From Sequoia sempervirens (taxonomy: Eukaryota; Streptophyta; Pinopsida; Cupressales; Cupressaceae): 64,000 nt of DNA. A program made the position numbers and the translations under genes. Where the stretch lies: assembly GCA_007258455.2 (NCBI GenBank), contig VDFB02275518.1, forward strand, positions 186,001 to 250,000, written 5' to 3'. Below the pieces are notes generated by a model. That model saw only the letters and a program-made list of their open reading frames with translations, ran no database searches and was not told the DNA's origin. Positions 34,871 through 49,041 of this stretch are shown here, one piece after another (within the stretch, counting starts at the first letter, position 1; each line of letters starts with the position of its first letter).

Positions 34871-35215
34871 CTTTTTGTTTTCAATTTCAATTTAGGGTTT
34901 CCAAATGATTTTTTTTTTGTTTGAATTCAATTTAGGGTTTCAAGAAGCAATTAGGGTTTTCAATGCAATTTTTTTTGTTTGATTTCAATTTAGGGTTTGA
35001 GCAAATGCAATTTTTTTTGTCTAATTTCAACTTAGGGTTTCAAAAAGCAATTAGGGTTTTCAAATGGAATTTTTTGTTCCATTTCAATTTAGGGTTTTCA
35101 AATGGAATTTTTTTGCTTCATTTCAATTTAGGGTTTCCAAATGCAATTTTTTTTGTTTGATTAAATAAATTAGGGTTTCAATACACAATTTTTTTCGTTG
35201 GTTACAATTTAAGGT
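34871..35215. repeat. Minisatellite with TTTAGGGTTT cores
   Basis: Seven or more units of CAATTTAGGGTTTC joined to AAATGCAATTTTTTTTGTTTGATTT-like segments. Unit lengths vary. The AAACCCTAA core on the minus strand resembles a telo-box, but a promoter role is not shown. Confidence 0.82.
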
Positions 35216-35741
35216 TGATTCTTTCGTTTCTTTTCAATATCTAAGGGTTTCATTTCATGTTTTTGTAACACCCTGCCATGAAACCCTAGAGGACAACACG
35301 CTAAAACACCTAAAAACAAGATTTTTTTTTTTTGAAAGTGCAGTATACACAAGATTGCAAATGAAACAATAGCTATAATTCTAACCTAAGTCCTCTAAGG
35401 TCCATGACTACACTACTAGAATCCCATTAACTAAACTAACAAGAACTTTAAATCATCACATTAAACAAATTTCATCTAACAATATGGGTTTCATTAATCC
35501 ATCACATTTAAAAGATCAAACAATATGAATTATCCATATCATATCAATAATATAACAACATCCAAATTAATCAAATTGACTAACACATGCAATAACATCA
35601 TTTACATTATCCATTATATAAGAGAGTTCAACAATTAATTACATCATTACTTCTTTACATCTTGAACAACAATGTCTCCTCGTATAAAGTGAGGAGAGTA
35701 TATCAGAAGTAAAATACATGATACAATTGATTTATGGTACA

Positions 35742-38700
35742 TGTTACCAATTTTTTCGCTACAACTCAATTGGTGGAGCTGACTAAAATACTGTTATATT
35801 TGAAAGTGGAAAATACAATTGTTTCTGCATATGCTAAGTGTTGATTGCATCTTAATTATCATTTTATAAGTGACAGTTATGCATTGAGATGAGGAAACAA
35901 AATTTCAAGAATTGTTTATTGTTTTACAATCAAATGGAGCATCAAATACAAGATTGAGCATACAAACAACAAAGCATTTCATTTGCTTTCTTTTATTTCA
36001 TAAAGTAATTCATATTTACATAATTTCATTTGATTGCGAGAATTCAAATGCTAGTACAAATTTGCATTGAGATGCATCTTTCCTTTTCAAAATGAAAAGC
36101 ATAAGATTGAAATCAAATATCCACACAAGCTATGGATGTGACTATCACAGTGCATCATAAACAACACACTACACTATGGAAGATGCATAAAAGGAATAAT
36201 CACATAAGTATAAACATAATCATCATTGCATGTTGATTGATGGCCGATGCAAAAGTGGTGCACCATTTGTCTTCTCGAGCTCCGTTGACCTGTAGGAAGG
36301 AAGGGATGGATGTTAGAGCTTCGAATATGAATATACCTACATGAACCATCAACAATAATGTAGTATGCTACTAATCATGCACTGAAACAATCAAGAAAAG
36401 TGCAGAAATATGAGCTGGAAGAGAGACATCAATATCATGATATGTTGTTTTATGCTAACATTGTTTGTTTCTTTGTGTAGGTATAGGGAAAATCATGAAG
36501 CTGATTATTATTTGAAGAACAAGCATGTGGAGGAAAACAGGCTCCCACAAGGGTAGAGCTCGGCATGCTGCCCCTTATTCATTACAAGTGGGCTGCGAAG
36601 GAGATTGCATCATCATAATCATCAAGAAAGGAAACACAATTGAAAGAGTAAAGAAGAGTTATCCATCAAGCCATTAAACCAACCGTGCATTCATAACAAT
36701 CATGTAAATGCTTTCTGAAAGCTACGGGTGAACAGTGGGTTTAATTCACTCAATCAATTTAACTGAGTACATTCATCTCAAACATTGTTGTATGGGTTAT
36801 ATTCTTTTGCCATAGTATTATTTGTTCATCATGTTCATGATATATGCAAGGTTCAACAATGTTCTTTCTCACAATCAAGGATAGTGAACAAGCATACATA
36901 ATGCTTCAACGAAGAGAATTGTTTCAGATCTTCATTTTAGAGGAGAGCAAGTGCATGGAATAGTTTTGTTAAATGGAGCATAAAAATGCATGAAGAGTGC
37001 CAGATAGAAGAGCATACTTTTAAAGGGAATTCAAGCATGGAGACATGTAAAGGAGTTCCAGATTTCAATCAGAATAAGGAGACAAGATCAATACGGTGAC
37101 CAGTAGCCAACTGATTAGTAAAGTGAAGTGAATGATTCAACAAGGTAGCCAGTTTTAGTTTGGCTGAGAATGTAAAATACCTCACTGTCTTGAAAGGAGG
37201 ACAATCAGAATACACTGTTTGGACATTTATGTTGTTCTATCATTCAATGGTTTTTTGTCATTTAAGCTATACTTTCAAAAAATTCACAATTATCAGGCAG
37301 GATTTCAAGGATTCATATACATAAAGTCATTTTCAGAACAAACGACATGTATACATTGAACATGATATGAATGAAGGTTTGGAATGCATCCCTGAAAAAT
37401 GTAGCTGTAAGTGCATGAGAGACTAAAGCAAAAAAATAGTTTACAAGTTCAATCAAAAGGAGTTCTGTTTGCAAGGAAAAAAAACATTATAGTGGTAACT
37501 GAAAATGTAAACATAAGATACCTGAAGGTCAGTATATTTAAGGTACAGGAAGCCATATGAAAGTTTAAATTCAAGATATATTGTTTCAGAATTTCATAAA
37601 TTCATTTGAGGGTTTTTAACATAACACAAAGGAAGTGTGTTTTCCTTTTGAATATTAGTTATCATGGTGGGGTTTTGACAAAATACGAGCTTTACACAGT
37701 GTTCCATGGCTGGGCTGGAATATAACAGAAAAGTATATTCAGATAAGTTTGTTTTTTCAGAATAAGATACCCATTTCAGAAGTGTCAATAAATATCATAC
37801 TGGGTCGAGCCCAGATTTTGCATACATCATTAAATATACAGGTTCTTGTTCGAATTCTGAATACCCACATTAGGGTTTCGAGTTTAAAGACATGATATTC
37901 CATTTTTCCATCACCCATGAAAGGTTTTATATGAAACAACAGAAAGTAAGAGAAATCATGGTAGTCGAGCTTGAAAGATTCAAAAATGAATATATTTTCT
38001 TCAACACAAAAAATTCCCACATCAAGTTTTTGTCTCAGGAACGTATTTTCTTCAAATTAGCAAATACCCATGAGGGATTTTGTTCCAGTTGGTACATATA
38101 ATGGCACACGGCCTATATATGGCTTTGAAATTACAAATAGGAATCAATTTTTTGTAGAAATGTAAAGCTTCATAAGATTTCTTTTGTTGGAAGTGAACAC
38201 AGAGATATAATTTACCATTGCATGCTTGTAGGAGAACACATAAGCCACGGTTGAGCTCACAGAGTAAGAGACAAAGGGTCGAGCTCTCATAGTGGCGACC
38301 AAGGAGAGAAGCAACAAAACACAACAAGAATGAGACAAAAAAATCAGAAGAGATACATGAGTAGTCGCGGCCTTATGGCCTTTTTTTTCCTTCCAAAGCA
38401 CAGTGGAAAAGCCACAATAATGTCAGAAATTAAGCTTACCTTTATCACAGTGAAAGATTTGACCATTTGAAGACAAAAGTGAAGATTCTCAAGCACACGA
38501 GCTACAAGCTGAGCTCACTCATGGTGGCACCATCCTTTCAGGCAGAGCCCAAAGTCTTCAGAAACGATGATTGCAAAATGAAATGATTTTTTAGGGTTTG
38601 ACTTGTTTTTGTCTCTTGCCCTAATTCAAATTTAGATTGAGCATTATGAGTGTCCCTAATGTTCCCTTTTGACAATACAATAGTGGGGAAATTTGAACTT

Positions 38701-40028
38701 AGGAGTTTTTCTTTACATTTGAAGCCAATTTAAGTTAATACTTTTGTTGGCTAAATTCCATGCCTTAGGTCGAATTGATGGGAGTGCTTGCTAATGAATA
38801 TCTTGATGGCTTTAGACTTTAGGGTTATGCTAATGAAGCCTTAGTAAAAGTGTGATGATATTTGTCTTATGCTTTAATTGATTTTGTGAGGAATCAATTA
38901 AAATAATAAGTAAGATTTTATTTGAGACTTAGGTTTATATTTTTTAATTGATTTTGAAGAAATCAATTAATATTTTGAAGAAATCAATTAAGATTTTGAT
39001 AAGAGAGATGCCTTGTAATTTTTATGATTTTTTCAAAAAAATCAAGATTGTATTGGAGAGATTAGTTGTTTTTTTGGCAAAGGATTTTAAAACAATCTTT
39101 AATTGCAAAAATAAGTCTAATTGAGGGAAGATAAGATCTGCAACTATGTAAAGCAAAGATAAAGCAGATTGTTTTTATCTCTTTGCTATTTTTAGTAGAT
39201 TGGGGTTGAAATTTTTCCTTGGGTCGGATTTGAGTTGTCTACTGGATGGATAAGGTGTTTTATTTGCTTTAAAAGAAGATTTAGTCTATTTTGAGAGGCT
39301 TTTCAGTATGAACATGGAAACAGTGTGTTTTTTCTGCTTTTATGCAGACTTTTGAGATAGTTTTGTACCTTTTCCTTGAGCTTTTCTTGTGAGCTCAGAC
39401 TAGGGTTTCTAGAGGGTTATATCTTGAAGAAACTTAGTTTTTCTTCTTCTTCTTCTTCAGTTTAGAGGACAGTTTCTTTCTCTTAGCATTGTAGAGCTTG
39501 TAAGCTTATTTTTTGTACTTAGTTTGGCAGGTTCACTCTTTCAGTTTTAATAAAGCAACAAAATTCTCCTTCTCACTTTTCTTGTCTCAATTTTGTAATG
39601 GCAATCTGATGTCTTTTTGTTTCAAACTTGAATCCTTATATGTATTGCTATTGTAAACCTTTGTTCAGAATTACATGGTTTCAGGTTGCATGTTGTATTT
39701 AGTTCTTTCATATCTTCATGCAAATCACGGATGAAATATGTGCTAATGAGATTGTGAGGGTTACTGTGATAGAGAAACTGTTATGAGTGGTTAAGTCTAA
39801 ATTTTCATAAGTCTGGTGAATCATCTGTTAGTCATAGGTTTTAATTTCAGTCATCTTTCTAACTCTTTCCCTCAGAAAATCACTTAGAATAATATTTATC
39901 ATTCGGAGAACCAACTCACTCTGGAGATTTGTTCTTGCAATGAGTTACCCACAACTCAAGAATGTTTCCATGTGTCAATAGATTGCTAAACTTTCAGTTT
40001 CAGCAGGGTGCAAATCTATTTGATAACA
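35742..40028. mobile_element. Nested 4.29-kb LTR-like element (family B)
   Basis: Starts TGTTACCAATT and ends TTGATAACA, flanked by perfect GTACA duplications (35737-35741 and 40029-40033). Excision restores a continuous family A LTR. I found no repeat of its first ~100 bp at its end and no polyprotein, so a solo LTR is favoured; a large non-autonomous element with decayed ends is possible. Only short ORFs occur inside. A CTTCTTCTTCTTC run and an AATAAA near 39549 lie in its last 600 bp. Confidence 0.75.
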
Positions 40029-41329
40029 GTACAATACAAGTACATGAAATATAATTCACTCGAATTGGAGCAAGTGCAGAAGTTCACATCATCAAAAGTA
40101 GCCACCACATGAATGATCAATAGAGAAGGGAACCCAATGGAGTACAAGGCACATACCACCCAACCATGTGGAACCCTAAGGTCCACCCCTTGTGCTAGGA
40201 GATAGCAATAAGGTCCCACCACAAAATAGTCAAGAGACAGATGAATGACACAAAGGTTAACATGACTCCAATGTACAAGTATAGTACAACATCACATGAC
40301 AGTGACACCACTTCCAGAGACACACAAAAATCAAAGGGAGACAAGAGGCAAGGGAATACTAGGTTGTCATAGGGAGGAGTGTCATCACATAGTTTTCTAT
40401 GGGTTACCCTAGTAGATCTTCCTAGGTCCTGAACCCCATCCTAGGTTACCTTGGTAGCCTCTACTGATCTCTAACCCCCATACAAACCTATGCGGAATCA
40501 ACATACCTCTCATGAGGACAAGGTAGTTGATCTTGCCATTCCAGGTCTTCTCATCTCATCTCAAGCCTAAGCAAGCACTTGAGTCATGAGTGAGGCATTC
40601 ACTTATCTTGATTAGTGTGATTACTACCCAACCCCCTAATTCATTTTAAGTTACCATTGAATTATGAAACTCCCACATGGGTTACCCTGGCGCCACTTTG
40701 TGTGTTGGCCCCCATTGAGAGCCACTCCCCTACTAGCAACTAGGAGACACAATGAAATCAATAGGGAAAATCCAACTTGCATAATCATAAAACCTCATAA
40801 ACATACACAATAAGGCAAGGAATAAACCATCTCGTACACAAGTCCCAACTACAGTGGAGAATATACCATGCAAGGCTAATGGCCCATGTAAGTCATTCAA
40901 TACATAAACAACCATCTCAAAATGGATTATCAAAGAATTTCGTCAAGAAGAAAATTCTCCAGAGGCCCCCTAGCCTCTGGAAGACTCCTAATATTCACCT
41001 CACAAGATGACCTAAACATTAAACAAAGACCCACAATTCATTACCAAATCAATAATCATTCACTTTGCTTCACATAAACAATTCAAAACAGTAATATAAA
41101 CATGGGATCTAGAATGGGTTTACAAGCAACCATTTCATGTTACTAAATATTCATCTTAACCCAATTAATAATCTTTTATTCCATATAAACTAATCTTCCA
41201 TTTACACAATGCACTAATCCATCCATATCCAAATTTAACTCTATTTCATTTACTTCTCTTACATGATTGTTTAATAATTAAGGCAACAATGTTCACTTAT
41301 TGATCTCATCAAATATATACACACATGCA

Positions 41330-41440
41330 CATATACAATATTATATATATAAACATATATAAGTATGTATATATATACACACACATGTTTCAACACATAT
41401 ATATATATATACATATACATATACATATTTATATATCTAT
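41330..41440. repeat. TATA/CATA-rich simple repeat
   Basis: Mixed (ATATAC)n and (AT)n runs inside the family A LTR. Minus-strand ORFs rich in Met-Tyr-Ile here are artefacts of the repeat. Confidence 0.9.
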
Positions 41441-41630
41441 TCACATGTCTTATATTATCAAAGCAAGATTTTGTTTTCAAATGTAGAAAGTCAATTAAAT
41501 CCACATAAAGGTCTAAGTATAAATATAGACACACACACACACATATATATACTTATATAGTTGTTGTTCGAAGCAATACATAATATAGTAAGATAACCAC
41601 ATGTAGAAGTATTTATATGCATCACAAAGA

Positions 41631-41656
41631 TACATATACATACATACATACATACA

Positions 41657-41718
<62 letters not shown>

Positions 41719-41722
41719 TATA
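41631..41722. repeat. (CATA)n then (TA)n microsatellite
   Basis: About 55 bp of perfect CATA repeats followed by about 35 bp of TA repeats. Confidence 0.97.
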
Positions 41723-43684
41723 TATAAAAACTCATTACCAATTGAAATAAATGATTACACATATACATATAACAAGCGTAGTAAGGAATATAAATCAAAG
41801 GCCATTGTTTTTCCATTCCACTGATTACTTGTATTCGAACTTTGATGCATATCAATGTACAACTTATAATGCATATCAATCGACTGGGAGTTTATTGTAT
41901 GAGGTTTGGTCCAACCTGAAAATGGTATAAGGGGCAGCGGTGCAAGCCAAGAAGAAAAAACAATTAAAAATAAAACAAAACAATGATGCTATTAATACAT
42001 CTGGAAATATATAATAAATTCGCATGTCACCGATTAAAGAGAATGGGATATTAATAAGAATAAAGCCCATAAAACATTAGACTTAAGAGATACATAAGTG
42101 GAACATGAAACCCTAATGAGGCCCACGGCTGAGTGGCAGGAGATATGGAATGAAAGCAAGATACACACACATTGGATAAGATAAAAAAGACTTAAGAAAC
42201 TTTCAAGCAAGGCAATTGGTAGATGTACAACCAAGTTCCACAATCGTGGCCAACATTCTCCCTACAGACACAATTTTAAAAGAACACCGTGTTGTATATA
42301 CCCAGAAGATGGGTGAGATGAAGAATAAGATTTATTCAAACTGTGGCATTTGACATAATAAACCAATATGGATGGATATTACACCTCTGAAGAATAAGAT
42401 TTAAAAGCTAAATGTAGTACGATGGTAGAGGATAAATTTCCAGCATTAGGCAATAAACTATATAGCTACTGACCAAACCTTCAAAGATAACAAGAAACGA
42501 ATCAAGGATCACACCAAATAAAGAAAAGAGAGTGTATTTATTATTGAAAATGAAATGCTTTGTTTATTTGTAGAAGAATTAGGGAAAATGTTAAACAAGC
42601 AACAAGATAAGCAAATATTCCCAAAAGAATTAAAGTTTCAAAAGTTGTATGAAATTTATAGAATAAGCACACTCAGAAATTAACAAGAATGGTTTTGTTT
42701 CCAATAGAACAAAAAATATTCCATTTCTATTTGCTACAAGATTAGAATTAAGTTTAGCAAGAACCTAGTTTCTCCTACTTTCCAAATTGAAAATTGATGC
42801 GGAGCTCACACTCCCATCTTGCAATTGCAACTCAGCTTCAACACACTTTAGAATTTTCACAACACTGCAAAGCCCCAATTCCAAAGCTTCCCTAAAACCC
42901 CCAAGAAAAGCTTTCAAGAACCAAAAAAATATTCACGATAGAGGAGCTCAACATAGGGGACCCGATGCTATCTCCATATCAACAATCTCCATTGGGTTTA
43001 AGGCACACTCAAACCGGGAAATTTAGGTGGAGTCGATGCCTGGTACCTGCAACCTGCAACAAACCACACAGTCGAGCATGTACATAATCAAATAGTCAAA
43101 CACACCGTGAAGGGAAAGTTGTAGCGTCGCAAGGCACTCACAAGTGAGTGATGCGACACTGTTCCCTTTCACCAAAATACATTGACGCACAATAATCAGA
43201 TACTAAAATCATGATAAGAACATACATCCAATAATCACATAATACTCATAGCAATAATAACCCACACAATCAATTAAACCATAAACTAGTCATGACATAA
43301 ACATAAACATCAGTGATAAAAGTAGTATCAACTATCATCATAGCAATAAATCCATCATCGAGCAATGTATCATAATGTCTAATTAAAAGTGACTATAAAT
43401 GATAGAAAGCAAATTGAGGGACACTACAGTTTTCTTTTGATTTCTACACATCAACATTTCTTCAATTACAGGTAAATACAAATGCCAAAAACTCCATAAA
43501 AAATAAAAAAATACATACTAAATCTAGCTTTATATTAAAATTTTCAAAAAAAAAAAGAAAAATGCAAAAAAAAAGGGGTCGAGATATACTTGGAGGTCGT
43601 TGTTGCTCTTCTTTGATCAAGATCTCATGTGTTGTTGCTATTGAAAATGATTTTGTTTCGTTTATTTTAAAAAATAAATACCAC

Positions 43685-43795
43685 TATAAAATGGGATCCC
43701 GTTTTGTAAAAAGTGGGATCCCATTTCCGAATGGCTGGCTCAGGACCCTGATCCTAAACGGGATCTCGTTTATTAAAAACAAGATCCATTTTTAT
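43685..43795. repeat. GGGATCCCATTT-type palindromes
   Basis: Contains AAATGGGATCCCGTTTTG, GTGGGATCCCATTTCC and AACGGGATCTCGTTT. These are the same kind of palindrome as at 19630-19760 but not in a regular array. The remaining sequence from 43434 to 44390 shows no gene. Confidence 0.75.
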
Positions 43796-44399
43796 TCAAG
43801 CCGGTTTCGAATTATTTCCTAAGGAAAAAACTTCCACGTTTCGTGGACTCATCTTTGTGCTTTTACCCTACACTTGAGTTTTAAATATTTGAAGTAAACC
43901 ATCTACAAATATCCATTGAATCTTGTCATTATTTAATAGAGGCAATATATTATCATCAAAAACTTGAAATCTAGAAATACAATCCTTAATCAACTCTTTT
44001 TCCTTGTGTTTTCATTACATGCTTGAGAGATAAACTTCTTATCATGTTTTGAAGCACTTCATTTATTGCAAGGAAAAAATATAGAAACATTTTTTGTGAG
44101 ACTGAATTGGAATAACATTTTAATCATTTTTAGCTATGTAAAATAATTATTTATTTATTTAAAGAATCATTTATAATGCAAATATTGACATCGTAAATAA
44201 AAAATATATGTATTAACCAAATAGCCATATAGGCATACATCAATATATGTTGATATAAGTATAACATATATACAAAATAGCCATATAGGCTTACAAAAAT
44301 GTCGTATGGGCATGCAATGTCATGTATATGCAATACAAAATATATGTACAAAAATGTCATGTAGGAATACAACAAAGGACCATAAAAAATAGTCATTCC

Positions 44400-44890
44400 C
44401 CTCCAGGTGAAGAAAACATATCACAAGCAACCTTTGACCATCGAGGGAATGGCGATGTGTATGATGGTGGTCTACTTCGAATTCAAGGGCTAGAACTCCT
44501 ATTTAATTCTTCATGGAGTCGTACCTACTAAAATAAAAAGTATAGAAATTAATATATAGAAATTACATTATATAAAATGAAATATTTAATAAAATAATCA
44601 CTTACCATCACCAAATGATCTCTCTCCTCATCCACAACAATGGAACACTCACTTTGTGGCATTACAAAGCCTTGTAGCAACCATCCAGATAAAAAATAAA
44701 CTAAAATCAATAATCATTTGAATTTTCGATAATAAAAAACTAAAACAATGAATGTAATTTGAAATTTACCAATCTACCTCATACCCTTGTCAAAGGCGCC
44801 GAGCTCTCTATTGTAGTAGAGACACCATGATCCATTTCCCTATCAATATTGGGAGGAGTCTTTGCTTGCATCATCTAAAAATAAAACAAT
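44400..44890 (-). pseudogene. Exon-like fragments of an unrecognised minus-strand gene
   Basis: Three short open stretches with splice-like edges on the minus strand. Near 44878-44785 is MMQAKTPPNIDREMDHG...SSAPLTR followed by G|GTATGA. Near 44680-44605 is GFVMPQSECSIVVDEERDHLVM followed by GTAAGT. Near 44530-44400 a segment ends KVACDMFSSPGGE and a stop. The style (tiny exons before a stop, with a ...PLT|GT edge) resembles the 3' part of the 28830-31143 locus, and GGGATCCC palindromes lie nearby. The relation is tentative and I assign no function. Confidence 0.35.
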
Positions 44891-47800
44891 ATTATTCAAT
44901 TACGAAAGCTAGAAGAGTGGTATAGGTCACGACTTATAATGTATGACATAGTCAACAAAAAATTTAGTACTCATTGAACTATATATTGCTTCATAGTTTA
45001 ATATGTGGATACTAGAGTATTGTGTTCCTTGGGATATGTTAATGCATCCAATTCTATTTCAAATATTATTTTATGGTCATTAAGGGAGATGTTATCTTGA
45101 AGTCCCATGAAGGTGATGATAGAATAATCATTATGGAGGATGTGAAATGATGTGTGATTTTGTTGATCTAGGGTGATGAATTCAGGAGATATATGATTAA
45201 GGTTAGTCATGGGATCGATGAAAGGATTGGTGATTAAGAAAGGTATATGATTGGGGTGATGAAAGGATTTATATGATTAAGAAAGGTATTTATATGATGG
45301 GGGTGATGGAAGGATTGGTGATGGGGGTGTTAGAAATATTTTTTAGGAGGGTGATAGGTTTAATGAAAGGTTTGTGTTGATAGTCTTAGGGACAATTAGG
45401 AACAATGAAGGTAGCTTTGGAGAGACTAAGATCTAAGACCAGTTTGACATAAAAGAGAAAAATGATAATGAAAAAGGAGAAACAATGCACAATGGTATGA
45501 ATGATAAGAGCCATGTATGGAACAAGAGGAAAAATCATTATAATTGTCTTCATAAGACACATGCATAGTAGACATGAATCATTTAAAGGACAAGCATTTC
45601 AAGAACAGTAAAGAAAAAAGTTAATGAAGTGACCAAATGAATGGTTTAAAGAGAGACAAAAGAGGATAGGATAATATGATGATAAGGCCCCTATAAAAAT
45701 CCTTCATGAACATGGTGAAAAAAAGGTTGATAGAAGAGAGAAATATTTCCTAGAGAACCAAAAAGACAAAACACATTGTACAAGAGCCATATTGGGCAAT
45801 TTTTAAGTTGGTAAGAAGAGGTTGTCATAAGGGCATCTTGCATAGTAAGGGGTATCATGAATGATAAGGTGGGATTGAAGGACAAATGATAGAGAAAAGT
45901 GATAGTTAGGAGAAATGAGGAGAAAGGATAGAGTATCCTATCCTCTTGACTGTGGACATAGTGTCCTCATATCAATAAGAGTCTTCATGAGTATTGGTGC
46001 AGGAGCACCCTCGTGCTCAAATTTGGGTTTTTGTATTGTTTTGTGTTGTTGATGTAAATAAGGTCATTTTGGACCATTAATGATCATTTGGAGTTATTAT
46101 ATACCATTTTAGAATGTTTTGGAGTCATAATGCAAATGATGTCAAAAAATTGTCAAAATTGTAAAAGTTGTCATTGTGAAAGTTGTCAAAAGTGCATTAA
46201 GGTTACAACTTTGATTAGGAAGTTAGTTGTGGGTGGTTGGTAGTTGGAAAATATTTTGGAAAGCATAAATACATTTTGTAAACACGAATCCCAAGGATGG
46301 TAAGGTTGAAAAAGATGGGAATGAAAATTGGAATCAATTTGGATTAAATTTTTTGTGCATTTTTCCTATAGTAGTCTTGTTATTTCATGTGGTATGGATC
46401 TGTACAACATTTTTACGACCTTCACATGGTATGGTTGTAAAGATAATTGAGTTAGCTTTCATTTGGCTTTTTTTGGTAAAATTTCATTAAATTCAGAGAA
46501 AGTTATAGCATTTTTTGTAACTGTAGGTTTGAATATGCCCTAAGGTTTCCAATGGACAAGAAAATTCCATATCTTTTCTTCCCTCCATCAAAAATCTCTA
46601 AAAATTGGTAAAAATTTATGTGTTGAGGGTATCTAAAAACCATTTAAAGAATATTTCATAGTTTTCCATTTTTATGAAATTACTAATGAAATTTTTCTTG
46701 CATTTGGGTGTAGACAGTCCAAAAAAAATACCATCTTAGAAGTAGGACAGTCAAATTTTGAGCCCCTCCATACAAATAAACCCTACCTTATTTTTGGACA
46801 TGTGTAAGAATGGCCAAATGAGTATCTTGACCTCCTTTTCTATAAATCGAGTATGATTCAAAAGATATGTCCAATTTTCCTTTTGGAAAGGTTACAAGCA
46901 AGAATGAGGGTTTGTGAAGGAAAACCCACTTTTTGATGAGCAAAGGCACTTGTTTAAGGTTGTTTTGAGTTTTAATGTCAAGGATTTTCATGTTTCATGA
47001 GGAAAATTTCAAATTAAAGGATAGTCACAAGATGACAGTCCTGGGGACAATCATATCATGCAAGCAAGGGACAATACCATGATTACATAAAGAAGTTATG
47101 TAAACCTTTGTTGATGTGAAGTGTGAAGAATTTTGGAAGTGGGGATAAGATTTATAGAAATAATGGAAAGCATGATAGTGAGATGCATGAAAAGAAGCAA
47201 TATTGAGTACTGTCAACTAAGAATAAAATGATGTAGTGCTAGTGATCAATGAGGGGATTGTGGTCCGAAGATCTTGATAACAATTCAAACCTATAGAGAC
47301 ACTCCATGATTTTTATAAAACCTCAACATTCTATTCATATTCATGGGTGAATCACAAAGAAGAGATAGCTAAGAAATGGAGTGAGATATCTTCATGACAA
47401 TGGACAATGTAATATTCACATAGGCAGAGTAATGACCACAAGGAGAAATGATGAATAAAGGACAACAAATGAACAATAAAGGCTATATAGCATAAATAAA
47501 GAATTGTAATAGGAAAGTTATATAAGAATGAATATGATAGTCTAAAGTCACAAGATGTAATAGGACAACCACATGTATTTCAATACCAAAGAATGCTTCA
47601 AGGGATAATTATGGAAGATGGTTTTTTATGAGGAGATACTTTTTATATGTTTTCAACCAAGATACCTCAAGGTAAAGAGTGCATGACAGTCATGAATGTG
47701 GTGGTAGTCACATGAAATCCAATGCTACAAGATAGTCTCATAGGAGAAGCAACAACTTTAATACAATGGTATAAGAGGAGCATGCATAGTTTATTATTGA

Positions 47801-48001
47801 AGGATAGTTTAGAGTGGCATTTCCCTTTTAATGATCATATTCATAGAGGATAGTCCTTGTGAAGGTATAGAAAGAGGGCATATATTTCTAAATGATAAGT
47901 GGATAGTACCTTATCTATGCAGTAGATACCATTGAAGATAATCGATAGAAGATGACAATGAAACATAGAAAAATAGGGATATGGAAAATATAAGGGGATG
48001 G
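44891..48001. other. No recognisable gene
   Basis: Purine-rich on the plus strand, with many GATGG/AAGG words but no domain. Its texture resembles the 3' non-coding interior of the element at 57650-58450. An 8-bp TTCATGAG occurs at both 45984 and 46994, but the 1-kb segment between has no convincing ends. Confidence 0.4.
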
Positions 48002-48315
48002 TGTCAAATATGGAGCTATCTTCCTATTTTTTTTAGGAAATGAGATCCACACAAATAATTGACTTGCAACCCTTAGGTGAGTCAACTCAATGAGGGAATC
48101 TATTGATTTCCTTATGATTGAGGATGAGGGTATTAGCCTAAACAACACTTTTGGGAGAAAAACTAAAAATAGTAAATCACCACAATTATGCAAGCTAACA
48201 CTTGGATTTTGAATTTAAAGCATAACATAGAGAGAAACAATGAAGTTTTGGTAGATCTGAGAAGGTCTAAATTTTGTGCACCCATCATAAAAAGTTTATT
48301 TTGTGAGGTTGTGAG

Positions 48316-48344
48316 GGACTCATTCGCCCATGGGTGAATGGGTC
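48316..48344. repeat. Hairpin module of the Tat LTR, downstream copy
   Basis: GGACTCATTCGCCCA joined directly to TGGGTGAATGGGTCC. The arms match at all but two positions. Confidence 0.8.
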
Positions 48345-49041
48345 CAAGTCTCACTTTCTGGAAAATCAGAAACTAAGATCTGAGTCCTTTTTTTGCACTT
48401 CCTTCCTACACTTTTGAATCTTCTCTCCCAGATTTGAACCTGTGATAAATTTGCAAAAAAAAATAATATTTGATGGTGGATAGGGGTTTGCCTCAGTCAA
48501 ACCCCAAGTTTGGTAATTAAACCTTGATAAAGAGTACAAATCTGAAACATGAAAGTATGTGTAAGCTCTAATCTTAAGTGTGTCTAAGATTGTTATGAGC
48601 TAAAATGCAAAGAAACCTTATTCAAGTGTGTTAGAATAATATCCCTAAATGAAACATGAACAATGGTGAAGACCTACTTTGGGAGACACCAAATCACCCT
48701 AATAGATCATAAATATGATAATACCTTGCTTTAGGAAAGAAGTATAATGATAATAGAATATGGAATCACTTAGGAAACAAGTCATTAGGCTTGGTTGAAT
48801 GGCTAGGTTCATCTCCCAAAACCTAGAATCCATCATGATCCTCCATAGGAATCTATCATAAATCTTTGAAAATACTTGATCTTGTTGGAAAAATGAGATT
48901 GAAGACCTACAAAAACAAATAGAATGCTGCTCCAAGACTTCAAGTTTGAATGCTTGATTGTTTTCTCCTTACTCTTGAGTGTAAATCCTTGTAATCTCAT
49001 GTGAATCTCTCTCTTGTCTAGTAAAAAATGATTGAAAGACT

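Larger units (their letters stand above)
35264..43428. mobile_element. LTR of family A, copy 2, interrupted by a nested element
   Basis: Starts TGTAACACCCTGCC and ends GGACACTACA, flanked by perfect GTTTT duplications (35259-35263 and 43429-43433). Removing the nested insertion and its extra GTACA leaves about 3.87 kb, near the 3.3-kb size of copy 1. The arrangement of CATGTGGA...CCACCCC...GTGCT (near 40170-40195) and of GGTGGAGTCGATGCCTGGTACC (near 43026) parallels copy 1. No coding domain or second LTR was seen, so it is most likely a solo LTR. Confidence 0.8.

Noticed and set aside
34963..35160. 65-codon ORF with NLGF repeats
   Set aside because: Produced by the TTTAGGG-containing minisatellite; the repeat pattern is in DNA, not a protein family.
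41271..41879. Minus-strand ORFs rich in Met, Tyr, Ile and Cys
   Set aside because: They are translations of CATA/TATA microsatellites inside an LTR.
45992..46993. 1-kb segment flanked by the 8-bp repeat TTCATGAG (45984 and 46994), like a hAT target duplication
   Set aside because: The ends (TATTGGTGCAGG... and ...TTTTCATG) show no inverted repeat, and one 8-bp match in a searched region can arise by chance.
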